From: Thiobacillus sp.
GTDB taxonomy: Bacteria; Pseudomonadota; Gammaproteobacteria; Burkholderiales; Thiobacillaceae
Assembly (NCBI GenBank): GCA_018263115.1
Contig: JADFDC010000013.1
Location: forward strand, 1 to 55,216
DNA: 55,216 nt
Direction: 5' to 3'
Shown here: in pieces, positions 1-11,365 of the stretch
Layout: every line of letters begins with the position of its first letter
Numbering within the stretch: the first letter of the stretch is position 1
The notes under the pieces: generated by a model
Databases searched by the model: none
The model's input: only the letters and a program-made list of their open reading frames with translations
What the model was told of the DNA's origin: nothing
Position numbers and translations under genes: made by a program

Positions 1-622
1 TGTAGGTCATGCCGATGAGGTCGACGATTTCCAGTCCGGCGGCGCGGGCAAAACCGGCGAGTTCGGCGGGCTGGATGAATTTGGCGTAGTCATGCGTGCC
101 CTTGGGCAGCAGCTTCATCAGATATTCCGCGCCCAGCACGGCGAAGGCGTAGCTTTTCAGGTTACGGTTGAGCGTGGAAAAGAACACCCAGCCGCCGGGT
201 TTTGCGAGCTGCGCGCAGGCCTGGACAACGGAAGCGGGCGAGGGGACGTGTTCCAGCATTTCCATGCAGGTGACGGCATCGAATGCCGCGGGGCTTTCCG
301 CCGCCATATCTTCGGCGGCGATCTGCTGGTAGGTGACCTGGCGGCCGGATTCGAGCAGGTGCAATTTCGCGACTTTGAGCGCCTTTTCCGACATGTCGAT
401 GCCGGTGACGGTGGCGCCAATGGCTGACATGGACTCGCTGAGAATGCCGCCGCCGCAGCCGACGTCTATGACATTTTTGCCGGACAGTCCGGCGTGGCGG
501 TCAATCCAGTTCAGGCGCAGCGGGTTGATGTCGTGCAAGGGCTTGAACTCGGAATTCGGGTCCCACCAGTGGTGGGCGAGTTCGGAAAATTTCTGGATTT
601 CGGTGCTGTCGACGTTGCTCAT
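1..622 (-). CDS. ubiG: Ubiquinone biosynthesis O-methyltransferase UbiG (partial, 3' end outside window)
   Basis: SAM-dependent methyltransferase that carries out both O-methylations of ubiquinone synthesis. The reading frame starts at ATG 622 with [20 protein letters not shown] and stays open to base 1, giving 207 residues of a family that usually has 230-245, so only the C-terminal end is missing. The family hallmark HHWWDP lies at residues 17-22, the SAM-binding motif [10 protein letters not shown] at 51-59, and a later CMEMLEHV motif is present. It follows the MTA/SAH deaminase gene on the same strand with a 17-base gap, so the two are probably co-transcribed. The UbiG identity is clear from these motifs. 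Confidence 0.93.
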   Translation of the reverse strand, partial: MSNVDSTEIQKFSELAHHWWDPNSEFKPLHDINPLRLNWIDRHAGLSGKNVIDVGCGGGILSESMSAIGATVTGIDMSEKALKVAKLHLLESGRQVTYQQIAAEDMAAESPAAFDAVTCMEMLEHVPSPASVVQACAQLAKPGGWVFFSTLNRNLKSYAFAVLGAEYLMKLLPKGTHDYAKFIQPAELAGFARAAGLEIVDLIGMTY

Positions 623-639
623 GATGTGTAGGCCAATGA

Positions 640-1953
640 TTATTGCGCTAGTTTAGCCGACCAGTAGGCCAATCTGGCCTTCAGGTCGGAAGGATTGAGT
701 TTGAGCGTCTTGCCATCGCGGGCGGCCAGTTCGCCGCCGACCCAGACATGACTGACCTGATCGCGCCCGGCCACGTATACAAGGTGCGAAACGGGATCGA
801 ATACCGGCTGTGAAGACAGACCGCCCAGATCGACTGCCGCCATGTCTGCCCATTTTCCCGCAGTGAGCGATCCAATTTGATCATCCAGCCCAAGTGCCCT
901 GGCCCCGCCGAGCGTGGCGGCTTCTAGTGCGGTTGCCGCGGGCAGGACAGAAGCCTCGCCTGAAATTCCCTTGGCCAGCAGGGCGGCCAGCCGCATGTCG
1001 GCGAACAGGTCGAGCCGGTTGTTGCTGGCCGCGCCATCGGTGCCGATGCCGAGGTTGATGCCGGCCTGGATCCATTTGTGAACAGGAGGCAGGCCGCTGG
1101 CCAGCTTGAGGTTGGAGGCGGGGCAGTGCGCGATGTGGCAGCCATGGCGGGCAAGGGTGTCAATTTCGCCGTCCAGCAGATGAACGGCGTGCACGGCAAT
1201 CAGGCGGGGAGACAGCAATCCGGCTTTGCCCAGCCGTTCCAGCGGGCGGACACCATATTTGGTATGGCTTTCGTCGATTTCCTGCGAGGTTTCATGCAGG
1301 TGGATGTGGACAGGCGCATCGAGCTGTTCGGCCAGCACGCTGATCCGCGCCAGCGCATCGTCCGAAACGGTGTAGGGTGCGTGCGGCGCGAAGGTGAAGG
1401 AGAGCAGCGATTCGCCCTTGAAGCGGTCCCGCACGGCCAGCCCCTTGTCCAGGCAGTCCTCGGTATCGCTGGCGTAAGCGGTGGGGAAATCCATCACGAT
1501 CATGCCCAGGCTGGCGCGCATGCCGGATTCCAGTGCGGCCTCCGCCGCCGCGCCGGGGAAGAAATACATGTCGTTGAAGCAGGTAATGCCGCCCGCCAGC
1601 ATTTCGGCGCAGGCAAGCAGGGTGCCGTCTCGCACAAAGTCCGCCGAAATCAGTGCCTGCTCGGCTGGCCAGATCCGGGTGGTCAGCCATTCCATCAGCG
1701 GCAGGTCGTCGCCGTAGCCGCGCAGCAGGCTCATGGCGGCGTGAGTATGCAGGTTGACGAGGCCGGGGATGAGGGCATGACTGGGCAGTTCCAGCGTGTC
1801 GCGCGCGGCAAACCGGCTTTTGGCCTCGCCAGCCGGAACGATGGCAACGATGCGCCCGCCCTTGACCGCCAGGGCGTGATTCAACAGCACGCCAGCGGGT
1901 TCCACCGGGATGATCCAGCGGGGAATAATCAGTAAATCAACGAGTTCGATCAT
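640..1953 (-). CDS. mtaD: TRZ/ATZ family amidohydrolase, probable 5-methylthioadenosine/S-adenosylhomocysteine deaminase
   Basis: Cytosolic metal-dependent amidohydrolase of 437 aa, probably deaminating S-adenosylhomocysteine or 5'-methylthioadenosine to the inosyl compounds. The TIM-barrel metal motifs are in order: HTH at residues 69-71, PHAPY near 190, HIHLHE at 216-221, HAVH at 255-258 and GTDGAASNN at 304-312; the last is typical of the MtaD/SsnA group. It lies directly upstream of ubiG (17-base gap), whose product generates S-adenosylhomocysteine, which fits an SAH-clearing role. Substrate choice inside the TRZ/ATZ family cannot be settled by eye; guanine or atrazine-type substrates remain possible but less likely. 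Confidence 0.82.
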   Translation of the reverse strand: MIELVDLLIIPRWIIPVEPAGVLLNHALAVKGGRIVAIVPAGEAKSRFAARDTLELPSHALIPGLVNLHTHAAMSLLRGYGDDLPLMEWLTTRIWPAEQALISADFVRDGTLLACAEMLAGGITCFNDMYFFPGAAAEAALESGMRASLGMIVMDFPTAYASDTEDCLDKGLAVRDRFKGESLLSFTFAPHAPYTVSDDALARISVLAEQLDAPVHIHLHETSQEIDESHTKYGVRPLERLGKAGLLSPRLIAVHAVHLLDGEIDTLARHGCHIAHCPASNLKLASGLPPVHKWIQAGINLGIGTDGAASNNRLDLFADMRLAALLAKGISGEASVLPAATALEAATLGGARALGLDDQIGSLTAGKWADMAAVDLGGLSSQPVFDPVSHLVYVAGRDQVSHVWVGGELAARDGKTLKLNPSDLKARLAYWSAKLAQ

Positions 1954-2050
1954 TCCGCATTGTTACCAGAAAACGGCGCTCAGGGAAGCAGGGCTGACTA
2001 CCGCGACCATGTTAAAATTCGGGTCTTTACGATTCTGGTCAGCACAATAA

Positions 2051-4594
<2,544 letters not shown>

Positions 4595-4596
4595 GC

Positions 4597-5541
4597 ATGC
4601 GGCGCTGGCTTGCCTTGTTCCGCAAACCAGAAGGACGTGCTGCGCGGCACCCGCACACCCTTGAAATTGTATTTGCCCTGAGTGGCCATCCTTCCAGAAC
4701 CCTGCGAATCAATCTGGATTCCCTTCGCAAGGCCGCAATTGTTGCCGGTGTGGCGATTTTTGGCTGGTTCTCCGCAACGTTCTATGTTGCGTATTCGCAT
4801 ATCTCCAATATGGAGGCCATTGCCCGTGCCGATGCACAAGCCGAGAAAATTGCCGCACTGAAAGCAAGCAATTCCAGACTGGCTGAAGACCGGCAGGCCA
4901 TGGGCCAGCACATGATCAGTCTGCAACACCGGGTTGAACAGTTGGCAACTAAAGTGCATGGCCTGGTAAATGGAGCGAAGGAGCGTTTTCCCGTGGAGCA
5001 GGACCGGCGCGCCTCCGTGGGTGGGCCAGCCATTCCGGTTACTGAAGCCAATGCGTCTTCCTTGATGCAGGGAGAGCTTTCCCTGCTGGATGAGCGGTTG
5101 GCAAGCTTGTTGCCGCAACTGGAATCGACGCTGGAACGTGAAGTGGCACGGCCGGTAGGCATGCCTGTGGAGGGAGAGTTGCGCGTCAGTTCGAATTTTG
5201 GCCTGCGTAGCAACCCTTTTGGCAGGGGACATGAATTCCACAGCGGCATGGATTTTCCGGGAGATATCGGCACGCCCGTCAAGGCGACAGCCCCCGGAAC
5301 AGTCGATGAGGCAGGCCATGGCGGCGCCATTGGCAATTTTGTCGCAATCGAACATGGTTATGGCTATCGAAGCGTCTACGGCCACTTGTCCAGGGTGCTG
5401 GTCAAGCCTGGCGAAATAATCAGCAAGGGACAAACCTTGGGACTGCTTGGAAATACTGGCCGGTCAAGCGGACCGCATCTTCATTATGCACTTCAGTACA
5501 AGGGCCGGGCAATCAATCCCGCGCCTTACGTGGAGCAATAA
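4597..5541 (+). CDS. Membrane-anchored M23 (LytM-type) peptidoglycan endopeptidase
   Basis: Cell-wall hydrolase predicted to cut peptidoglycan cross-links in the periplasm (314 aa). A basic cytosolic tail of about 45 residues precedes one membrane span (about 46-66), a coiled-coil stretch (about 75-125) and a C-terminal LytM domain (about 190-310). The zinc and catalytic residues are complete: H215 and D219 in HSGMD, H263 in YGHLS, and H294-L-H296 in the PHLHY motif. The gene begins 2 bases after gyrA and ends 14 bases before a bactofilin gene. Such peptidase/bactofilin pairs are known in other bacteria, where the filament positions the hydrolase; that role is inferred here from the pairing. 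Confidence 0.88.
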   Translation: MRRWLALFRKPEGRAARHPHTLEIVFALSGHPSRTLRINLDSLRKAAIVAGVAIFGWFSATFYVAYSHISNMEAIARADAQAEKIAALKASNSRLAEDRQAMGQHMISLQHRVEQLATKVHGLVNGAKERFPVEQDRRASVGGPAIPVTEANASSLMQGELSLLDERLASLLPQLESTLEREVARPVGMPVEGELRVSSNFGLRSNPFGRGHEFHSGMDFPGDIGTPVKATAPGTVDEAGHGGAIGNFVAIEHGYGYRSVYGHLSRVLVKPGEIISKGQTLGLLGNTGRSSGPHLHYALQYKGRAINPAPYVEQ

Positions 5542-5555
5542 TCAGGGAGACGACA

Positions 5556-5966
5556 ATGTTCACAGCCAAGTCCAAATCCACCAAATCGAACAAACCCGAA
5601 AGCCAGCATGTGGCGATTACCTTTATCAGTCTGGGCAGTGAAGTCCAGGGGGATCTGATGGTGGCGGGCAACCTTCGCGTTGAAGGGATGGTGCGGGGCA
5701 ACGTCCGCGCGGAAGGCGATATCGAAATTTCTGCCAGCGGCGTGATCGAAGGACAGACAGTTGCTGCACGCAACATCCTAATACACGGACGCGTGAAAGC
5801 CACCATTTCCGCCAATGGGCAGCTTCGCATCCACAGCCAGGGAGAAGTTGAAGGCGATGTCTCGGCGGAATCTCTCGATATTGAATCCGGTGCGCGCTTC
5901 GTCGGCTACAGCCACACCGGCATCAAACACAGTGCCGACATTATCAGCATGGAAAAGAAATCATGA
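5556..5966 (+). CDS. Bactofilin (polymer-forming cytoskeletal protein)
   Basis: Small cytoskeletal protein of 136 aa that polymerises without nucleotide at the inner face of the membrane. After a short polar N-terminus, residues about 20-125 form the bactofilin beta-helix, seen as repeated GDL/GNLRVEG/GNVRAEG/GVIEG/GRVKA/GEVEGDV turns. A GGGAG Shine-Dalgarno lies just before ATG 5556. The stop overlaps the serC start by 4 bp (ATGA), so translation is probably coupled. The preceding gene encodes a membrane M23 hydrolase with a cytosolic tail, which suggests the two act together in cell-shape control. No other cell-shape genes are in the window. Confidence 0.9.
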   Translation: MFTAKSKSTKSNKPESQHVAITFISLGSEVQGDLMVAGNLRVEGMVRGNVRAEGDIEISASGVIEGQTVAARNILIHGRVKATISANGQLRIHSQGEVEGDVSAESLDIESGARFVGYSHTGIKHSADIISMEKKS

Positions 5967-7045
5967 CCGCAATTTATAACTTCAGCGCCGGCCCGGCGGT
6001 ATTGCCCAAGGCCGTTTTACAGCAGGTTCAGCATGAACTGGTCGACTGGCACGGCAGCGGTATGTCGGTCATGGAAATGTCTCATCGCGGCAAGGAATTC
6101 ATGGGCATTGCCGCCGAAGCCGAAGCTGATCTGCGCGCGCTGATGGGTATTCCATCGAACTACAAGGTGCTGTTTTTGCAGGGGGGTGCTTCGTCACAAT
6201 TCGCCATGGTGCCGATGAACCTGCTGCGCGGAAGAACCTCCGCCGACTATCTCAACACCGGCGAATGGTCAAAAAAGGCCATCAAGGAAGCTAAGAAATT
6301 TGGTGGTGTGAATGTCGTAGCCAGCAGTGAAGATAAAAACTTCAGCTATGCACCCACGCAGGATCAATGGAAACTTGATTCCAATGCGGCGTATGTTCAC
6401 TACACGCCGAATGAAACGATCGGCGGCGTGGAAATCTTCTGGACGCCAGACACGGGCAGCGTACCGCTGGTGGCCGACATGTCCTCGAATATCCTGTCCC
6501 GCCCCATCGATGTGACGAAATACGGCGTGATCTACGCAGGTGCGCAGAAGAACATTGGCCCGGCAGGACTGACCATTGTGATCGTGCGCGAAGACCTGAT
6601 CGGGCAGGTGGTTGCGGGCACCCCAACCATGTTTGATTACAAGACGCATGCAGACAACGAATCCATGTACAACACGCCGCCCACGTTCGCGATGTATGTT
6701 GCCGGTCTGGTGTTCAAGCTGCTGGCCAAGCAGGGTGGCCTGGCGGCAATGGAAAAACTCAACCGCGAAAAAGCCGAGCTGCTGTACAAAAAGCTCGACA
6801 GCTCGGGCTTCTACAATTCTCCAGTGGCAAAGGAAAACCGTTCGTTAATGAACGTGCCGTTCACGCTCAAGGATGCTGGACTCGACGAGGCTTTCCTGAA
6901 GGGTGCGAAGGAGCGCGGCCTGCTGCAGCTCAAGGGCCATCGTTCAGTTGGCGGCATGCGTGCTTCCATCTACAACGCCATGCCTAAAGAAGGCGTGCAG
7001 GTGCTGGTGGATTACATGAACGATTTCGAAAAGGCGAACGGGTAA
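5963..7045 (+). CDS. serC: Phosphoserine aminotransferase
   Basis: PLP enzyme converting 3-phosphohydroxypyruvate and glutamate to phosphoserine, second step of serine synthesis; it also acts in pyridoxal phosphate synthesis in many proteobacteria. The protein is 360 aa, full length, beginning [15 protein letters not shown] as usual. The PLP lysine is K196 in [12 protein letters not shown], and the phosphate-binding GGASSQF lies at 74-80. It overlaps the bactofilin stop by 4 bp and is followed 5 bases later by the phosphoglycerate dehydrogenase gene, so the first two serine-pathway enzymes are made together. A serB gene is not present in the window. Confidence 0.97.
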   Translation: MTAIYNFSAGPAVLPKAVLQQVQHELVDWHGSGMSVMEMSHRGKEFMGIAAEAEADLRALMGIPSNYKVLFLQGGASSQFAMVPMNLLRGRTSADYLNTGEWSKKAIKEAKKFGGVNVVASSEDKNFSYAPTQDQWKLDSNAAYVHYTPNETIGGVEIFWTPDTGSVPLVADMSSNILSRPIDVTKYGVIYAGAQKNIGPAGLTIVIVREDLIGQVVAGTPTMFDYKTHADNESMYNTPPTFAMYVAGLVFKLLAKQGGLAAMEKLNREKAELLYKKLDSSGFYNSPVAKENRSLMNVPFTLKDAGLDEAFLKGAKERGLLQLKGHRSVGGMRASIYNAMPKEGVQVLVDYMNDFEKANG

Positions 7046-7050
7046 CACGC

Positions 7051-8232
7051 ATGGCCAAGGCATACAAGATACAGACATTGAACGCTATCTCCGCCAAGGG
7101 GCTGGCGAAATTGCCGCAAAGCTACACCGTAGGTGGCGATGTTTCCGAGCCCGACGCGATCCTGGTTCGCTCGGCCAACATGCATGACATGGCGATTCCC
7201 GCCAGCGTCAAGGCCATCGGCCGCGCAGGCGCGGGTACCAACAACATTCCGGTCAAGGCGATGTCCGCGCGTGGCATGCCGGTGTTCAATGCCCCGGGGG
7301 CCAATGCAAATGCCGTGAAGGAACTGGTCATCGCCGGCATGCTGATGGGGGTGCGCAATCTTGTACCGGCAGTGAAGTTCAGTGAGGGTTTGACCGGCAC
7401 CGACGAGGAAATTCACAAGGCAACCGAGGCGGGCAAGAAGAATTTCGCCGGCGGCGAACTGCCGGGCAAGACGCTGGGCGTCATCGGTCTGGGGGCGATT
7501 GGTTCGCTGGTTGCGGACGCCGCCATCAAGCTGGGCATGAACGTGATCGGCTTCGACCCGGGAATCACAGTGGAAGCCGCATGGCGGCTGCCTGCGCAGG
7601 TGAAAAAGGCGGCAAGCGTCGAAGACCTGCTGCGACAGAGCGATTTCGTTTCGTTGCATGTGCCGCTGATTGATGCCACACGCAATCTCATCAACGCCGA
7701 ACGCATTGCCGCCATGCGGCCGGGTGCCATTCTGTTGAATTTTTCACGCGAAGGCACGGTGGACAATGCCGCGGTGATCGAGTCGCTTAATGCCGGCAAA
7801 CTGGGCGCATACATCTGTGACTTTCCGGCCAATGCCCTGAAAAACCAGCCCAAGGTCGTTACCCTGCCGCATCTGGGCGCGTCGACTGAAGAAGCCGAGG
7901 AAAACTGCGCCATCATGGTGGCGCAGCAGGTAACCGACTTTCTGGAGAACGGCAACATCCTTAATTCCGTCAATTTCCCCAATGTTGAAATGGGACGGGA
8001 ATCGGCCTATCGCATCGCACTGGTCAATGCCAATGTGCCCAACATGGTGGGTTCGATTACCTCGACCCTGGCTGGCGCCGGTCTCAATATCCACAACATG
8101 GTGAACAAGTCGAAAGCTGACATGGCCTATACCCTGGTCGATGTCGACAGCCCGGTGACCGATGCACTGCTGAAGCAATTGGCCGGTATCGAAGGTGTGC
8201 TGAACGTGCGGTATCTGCCTGCCGATGTCTGA
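7051..8232 (+). CDS. serA: D-3-phosphoglycerate dehydrogenase (ACT-domain type)
   Basis: NAD-dependent enzyme for the first step of serine synthesis, oxidising 3-phosphoglycerate. The protein is 393 aa. It shows the 2-hydroxyacid dehydrogenase fold with the Rossmann motif GLGAIGS near residue 148, the active-site Arg region NFSREGTVDN near 230 and the His region LPHLGASTEEAEEN near 272. A C-terminal ACT domain (about 318-390, VPNMVGSITSTLAGAGLNI) probably binds serine for feedback. This is the short form, without the extra domain of the longest SerA proteins. It sits between serC and pheA; the 8-bp overlap with pheA suggests coupled translation. Confidence 0.93.
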   Translation: MAKAYKIQTLNAISAKGLAKLPQSYTVGGDVSEPDAILVRSANMHDMAIPASVKAIGRAGAGTNNIPVKAMSARGMPVFNAPGANANAVKELVIAGMLMGVRNLVPAVKFSEGLTGTDEEIHKATEAGKKNFAGGELPGKTLGVIGLGAIGSLVADAAIKLGMNVIGFDPGITVEAAWRLPAQVKKAASVEDLLRQSDFVSLHVPLIDATRNLINAERIAAMRPGAILLNFSREGTVDNAAVIESLNAGKLGAYICDFPANALKNQPKVVTLPHLGASTEEAEENCAIMVAQQVTDFLENGNILNSVNFPNVEMGRESAYRIALVNANVPNMVGSITSTLAGAGLNIHNMVNKSKADMAYTLVDVDSPVTDALLKQLAGIEGVLNVRYLPADV

Positions 8233-9289
8233 CGAGTTGCTCAAATTGCGCAATGGCATCGATGCCATCGATGCCGAATTGCTGCGTCTGTTGAACGAGC
8301 GGGCAAAGCTGGCCCAACAGGTTGGCCATATCAAGGATGGGCAGATCTACCGCGCCGAACGCGAGGCGCAGGTATTGCGCCGTCTGTGCACGGAAAATCC
8401 CGGACCGCTCAGGCCGGAAAACATCGAGCATCTGTTCCGTGAAATCATGTCTGCCTGCCGCGACCTGGAACAGCATCTGCGCATAGCCTATCTCGGTCCG
8501 GAGGGCACCTTCAGCCAGGCTGCCGCATTCAAGCACTTTGGCCATGCAGTCGGCAATGTACCTTGCGCAACAATAGATGAGGTCTTTCGCGCGGTGGAAA
8601 CCGGACGTGCGGATTACGCGGTGGCGCCGGTAGAAAATTCCAGTGAGGGTGCGGTGTCGCGTACGCTGGACCTGATCGTGGGCAGCTCGCTGAAAATCTG
8701 CGGCGAGGTGTTGCTGCCCATCCATCAGAATCTGTTGCGTAAATCGGGTGGATTGGAAGGTGTAACAAAAGTCTACAGCCATGCACAGTCGCTCGCGCAA
8801 TGCCAGCACTGGCTCAACCAGAATCTTCCGCAAGCAGAGCGCATTCCCGTCAGCAGCAATGCCGAGGCTGCGCGCCTCGCATCCGGCGAGCCTTCCTCGG
8901 CCGCTATTGCCGGTGAGATTGCCGCCGAGACTTATGGCCTCGACATCACTGTTCCGCGCATCGAGGATGAACCCAACAACACCACACGTTTTCTGGTGCT
9001 TGCGGACCATGATGCCTCACCCTCTGGCCGCGACAAAACTTCGCTGGTCATCACCGCAGCCAATGTACCGGGCGCGGTGGTCAAGCTGCTGCAGCCGCTT
9101 GCCGATGCGGGCGTGTCCATGACCAAGTTTGAATCCCGCCCGGCACGCGGCGCCAACTGGGAGTATCTGTTTTTCGTTGATGTTGAAGGCCACCGCGAAG
9201 ATGCAGTTGTCGCGAATGTGCTCAAGGAAATCACGACGCGTTCCGCCATGCTGAAGGTGTTGGGTTCCTATCCGTCTGCTTGCGCATGA
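8225..9289 (+). CDS. pheA: Bifunctional chorismate mutase/prephenate dehydratase (P-protein)
   Basis: Converts chorismate to prephenate and then to phenylpyruvate for phenylalanine synthesis. The 354-aa protein has an AroQ-type chorismate mutase domain at about 1-90 (LLRLLNERAKLAQQVG), a prephenate dehydratase domain at about 92-270 (AYLGPEGTFSQAA, VAPVENSSEGAV, DEPNNTTRFLVL) and a C-terminal ACT domain with the phenylalanine-binding ESRP motif in KFESRPARG. Length and order match the P-protein family. The start overlaps serA by 8 bp and the stop overlaps the hisC start by 4 bp. Confidence 0.97.
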   Translation: MSDELLKLRNGIDAIDAELLRLLNERAKLAQQVGHIKDGQIYRAEREAQVLRRLCTENPGPLRPENIEHLFREIMSACRDLEQHLRIAYLGPEGTFSQAAAFKHFGHAVGNVPCATIDEVFRAVETGRADYAVAPVENSSEGAVSRTLDLIVGSSLKICGEVLLPIHQNLLRKSGGLEGVTKVYSHAQSLAQCQHWLNQNLPQAERIPVSSNAEAARLASGEPSSAAIAGEIAAETYGLDITVPRIEDEPNNTTRFLVLADHDASPSGRDKTSLVITAANVPGAVVKLLQPLADAGVSMTKFESRPARGANWEYLFFVDVEGHREDAVVANVLKEITTRSAMLKVLGSYPSACA

Positions 9290-10407
9290 ACACTGCGGTT
9301 GAAAGCATGCAGTTCGACCTTTGCGAAGCTGTTGCCCCTCACATCAGGTCAATCGCGCCGTATGTGCCGGGCAAGCCGATAACCGAGCTTGCACGAGAAC
9401 TGGGCCTGGATGCATCAGCCATTATCAAGCTGGCTTCCAACGAAAACCCGCTGGGGCCTAGCCCAAGAGGCCTTGCGGCTGCGCAGGCCAGCCTGAAGGA
9501 GATCGCGCTGTATCCGGATGGCGCGGGTTACGCACTCAAGTCGAAACTTAGCGAGAAGCTCGGGGTTGGTCTGGAAAGCATTGTGTTGGGCAATGGCTCC
9601 AATGATGTGCTGGACATGGTGGCACGTGCCTTTCTGGGTCCCGATACATCAGCCGTGTATGCCCGGCATGCCTTTGCCGTATATCCCATTGCCACGCTAA
9701 CTGTGGGTGCGAAGGGCATCGAAGCGCCGGCCAGAAATCATGGACACGATCTTGCCGCCATGCGTTCTTCGATTCGCGAAGATACACGCGTGGTCTGGAT
9801 TGCCAACCCCAACAATCCCACCGGTACTTTCCTGACCTGGACCGAGATCGAATCCTTCCTGCAGGACATGCCGCGTCATGTGCTGGTGGTGCTCGACGAG
9901 GCCTATGGCGAATACCTGGCGCAGGAAGACCGTTTCGACACGGTTTCCTGGCTGTCGCGTTATCCCAATCTGCTGGTTGTACGTACCTTTTCGAAGGCCT
10001 ACGGTCTGGCAGGCTTGCGCGTGGGATATGGTCTGGCCCGGCCAGAGGTCATTGATCTTCTCAATCGCGTGCGTCATCCCTTCAATGTCAATCTGGTGGC
10101 ACTGGCCGCGGCGGAAGCCGCTCTGGATGATCAAACGTTTCTTGACCAGAGTTACGTAGTCAATGCGTCGGGCATGAAGCAGCTGGTTGAAGGATTCGAA
10201 CAACTTGGGCTTGATCATGTGCCTTCCAAAGGCAATTTTCTGCTGGTCAAAGTTGGGGATGCCAGGCGCATCAATGCAGAATTGCTCAGGCACGGCGTGA
10301 TCGTCAGGCCAGTGGCCAATTACAGCTTGCCGGAATTTCTGCGCGTGTCAGTGGGATTGAAGGAACAGAACGCCCGATTCCTGGATGCCTTGAAGGCTAG
10401 TCTATGA
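9286..10407 (+). CDS. hisC: Histidinol-phosphate/aromatic aminotransferase
   Basis: Class I/II PLP aminotransferase of 373 aa. The start is taken as ATG 9286, which gives an ATGA overlap with pheA; a TTG six bases upstream is in frame but less likely. Motifs include ASNENPLGPSP near residue 50, NPNNPTGTF, the DEAYGEY region and the PLP lysine in TFSKAYGLAGLRVGYG near residue 240. It lies between pheA and tyrA with 4-bp overlaps on both sides. In this supraoperon context, known from pseudomonads, HisC homologues transaminate aromatic precursors as well as histidinol phosphate, so a role in phenylalanine and tyrosine synthesis is likely. Substrate range is inferred from context. Confidence 0.93.
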   Translation: MNTAVESMQFDLCEAVAPHIRSIAPYVPGKPITELARELGLDASAIIKLASNENPLGPSPRGLAAAQASLKEIALYPDGAGYALKSKLSEKLGVGLESIVLGNGSNDVLDMVARAFLGPDTSAVYARHAFAVYPIATLTVGAKGIEAPARNHGHDLAAMRSSIREDTRVVWIANPNNPTGTFLTWTEIESFLQDMPRHVLVVLDEAYGEYLAQEDRFDTVSWLSRYPNLLVVRTFSKAYGLAGLRVGYGLARPEVIDLLNRVRHPFNVNLVALAAAEAALDDQTFLDQSYVVNASGMKQLVEGFEQLGLDHVPSKGNFLLVKVGDARRINAELLRHGVIVRPVANYSLPEFLRVSVGLKEQNARFLDALKASL

Positions 10408-11270
10408 GTTTTCATATCAATCGTCTTGTCATCGCGGGCGTCGGACTGATAGGTGGCTCGCTGGCTGCCGCATTGAAACAGGCCAGGGTGGTGGATGAAA
10501 TCATCGGCTTGGGACGCAGTCGCGAATCTCTGGAACAGGCCATGTCGCTGGGCTTGATCGACCGCATCGCGGACTCCCCCAAACAGGCAGCTCAGGCGGA
10601 TGTGGTTGTTCTGGCCATGCCCGTAGCGCAGACGGAAGCGGTGCTAGCCGCGCTTGCGCCAAATATTCACGACAAAACAACCATCACGGATGCGGGTAGT
10701 ACAAAATCCGATGTGATCGCCGCCGCGAGACGCGCATTGGGAAAGAACTTTTCCCGCTTTGTACCGGGCCATCCAATTGCCGGCGCAGAGAAAAATGGGC
10801 CGCAGGCTGCACGCGCTGATTTGTTTCGCGGCAGGAATGTGGTGCTTTGTCCCGATGCGGATACCGATGCAACAGCCTTGTCGACTGTTGATTCAATGTG
10901 GAAAAGCAGTGGTGCGCAGGTATCTGTCATGCCTGCCGCGCGGCATGACCGGATATTTGCCGCTGTCAGCCATTTGCCCCATCTGGCGGCATTTGCGCTG
11001 GTGGATGATCTTGCCAATCGAGAAGAGGCAGAGGATTTTTTTCGCTATGCCGCCAGCGGTTTTCGTGATTTCACCCGCATCGCGGGTTCATCGCCGGAAA
11101 TGTGGCGCGACATCGCCCTGGCCAACAGCGAAGCCATCCTGGCCGAACTGTCCGCCTACATGAACAAGCTGGGCGAAATCGCCGCCGCGCTGGACAAGGG
11201 CGATGCAAACGCGCTTGAACAAATTTTTACCCGTGCCAGCAAGGCGCGGCGCGATTGGGAAACGAAGTGA
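10404..11270 (+). CDS. tyrA: Prephenate dehydrogenase (TyrA/cyclohexadienyl dehydrogenase family)
   Basis: NAD(P)-dependent oxidative decarboxylation of prephenate, or of arogenate, on the way to tyrosine. The 288-aa protein has an N-terminal Rossmann motif VIAGVGLIGGSLAAAL at residues 9-24 and the prephenate-binding GHPIAGAEKNG region near 125, followed by the helical dimerisation domain. There is no fused chorismate mutase and no ACT domain, so feedback control, if any, is direct. The start overlaps the hisC stop by 4 bp. Downstream, a 73-base palindromic repeat separates it from aroA. Cofactor and prephenate versus arogenate preference cannot be read from the sequence. Confidence 0.95.
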   Translation: MSFHINRLVIAGVGLIGGSLAAALKQARVVDEIIGLGRSRESLEQAMSLGLIDRIADSPKQAAQADVVVLAMPVAQTEAVLAALAPNIHDKTTITDAGSTKSDVIAAARRALGKNFSRFVPGHPIAGAEKNGPQAARADLFRGRNVVLCPDADTDATALSTVDSMWKSSGAQVSVMPAARHDRIFAAVSHLPHLAAFALVDDLANREEAEDFFRYAASGFRDFTRIAGSSPEMWRDIALANSEAILAELSAYMNKLGEIAAALDKGDANALEQIFTRASKARRDWETK

Positions 11271-11280
11271 ATCAGTTTTC

Positions 11281-11353
11281 ACCACAGAGACACAGAGCCA
11301 CAGAGAAAGGCGAACCTGACCGGCTTTTCTCTGTGTCTCTGTGTCTCTGTGGT
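11281..11353 (+). repeat. Long palindromic intergenic repeat (CACAGAGA type) between tyrA and aroA
   Basis: Two 28-nt arms (11281-11308 and 11326-11353) are inverted copies of one another with a single mismatch, around a 17-nt spacer. Each arm begins or ends with the repeated unit ACCACAGAGACACAGAG. Transcribed RNA would form a very long hairpin ending 12 bases before the aroA start. It interrupts an otherwise tightly packed operon whose other joints mostly overlap by 4 bp. It looks like a small mobile or REP-like palindrome. A terminator role is unlikely because no T-run follows. Confidence 0.85.
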
Positions 11354-11365
11354 TAATGGTGTTTT

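Noticed and set aside
1078-1935. 285-codon plus-strand open frame inside the mtaD region
   Set aside because: The minus-strand amidohydrolase has complete metal motifs; the plus frame is its shadow.
11281-11353. CRISPR-like or tandem repeat reading of the CACAGAGA units
   Set aside because: There are only two inverted arms and no regular spacers; it is a palindrome.
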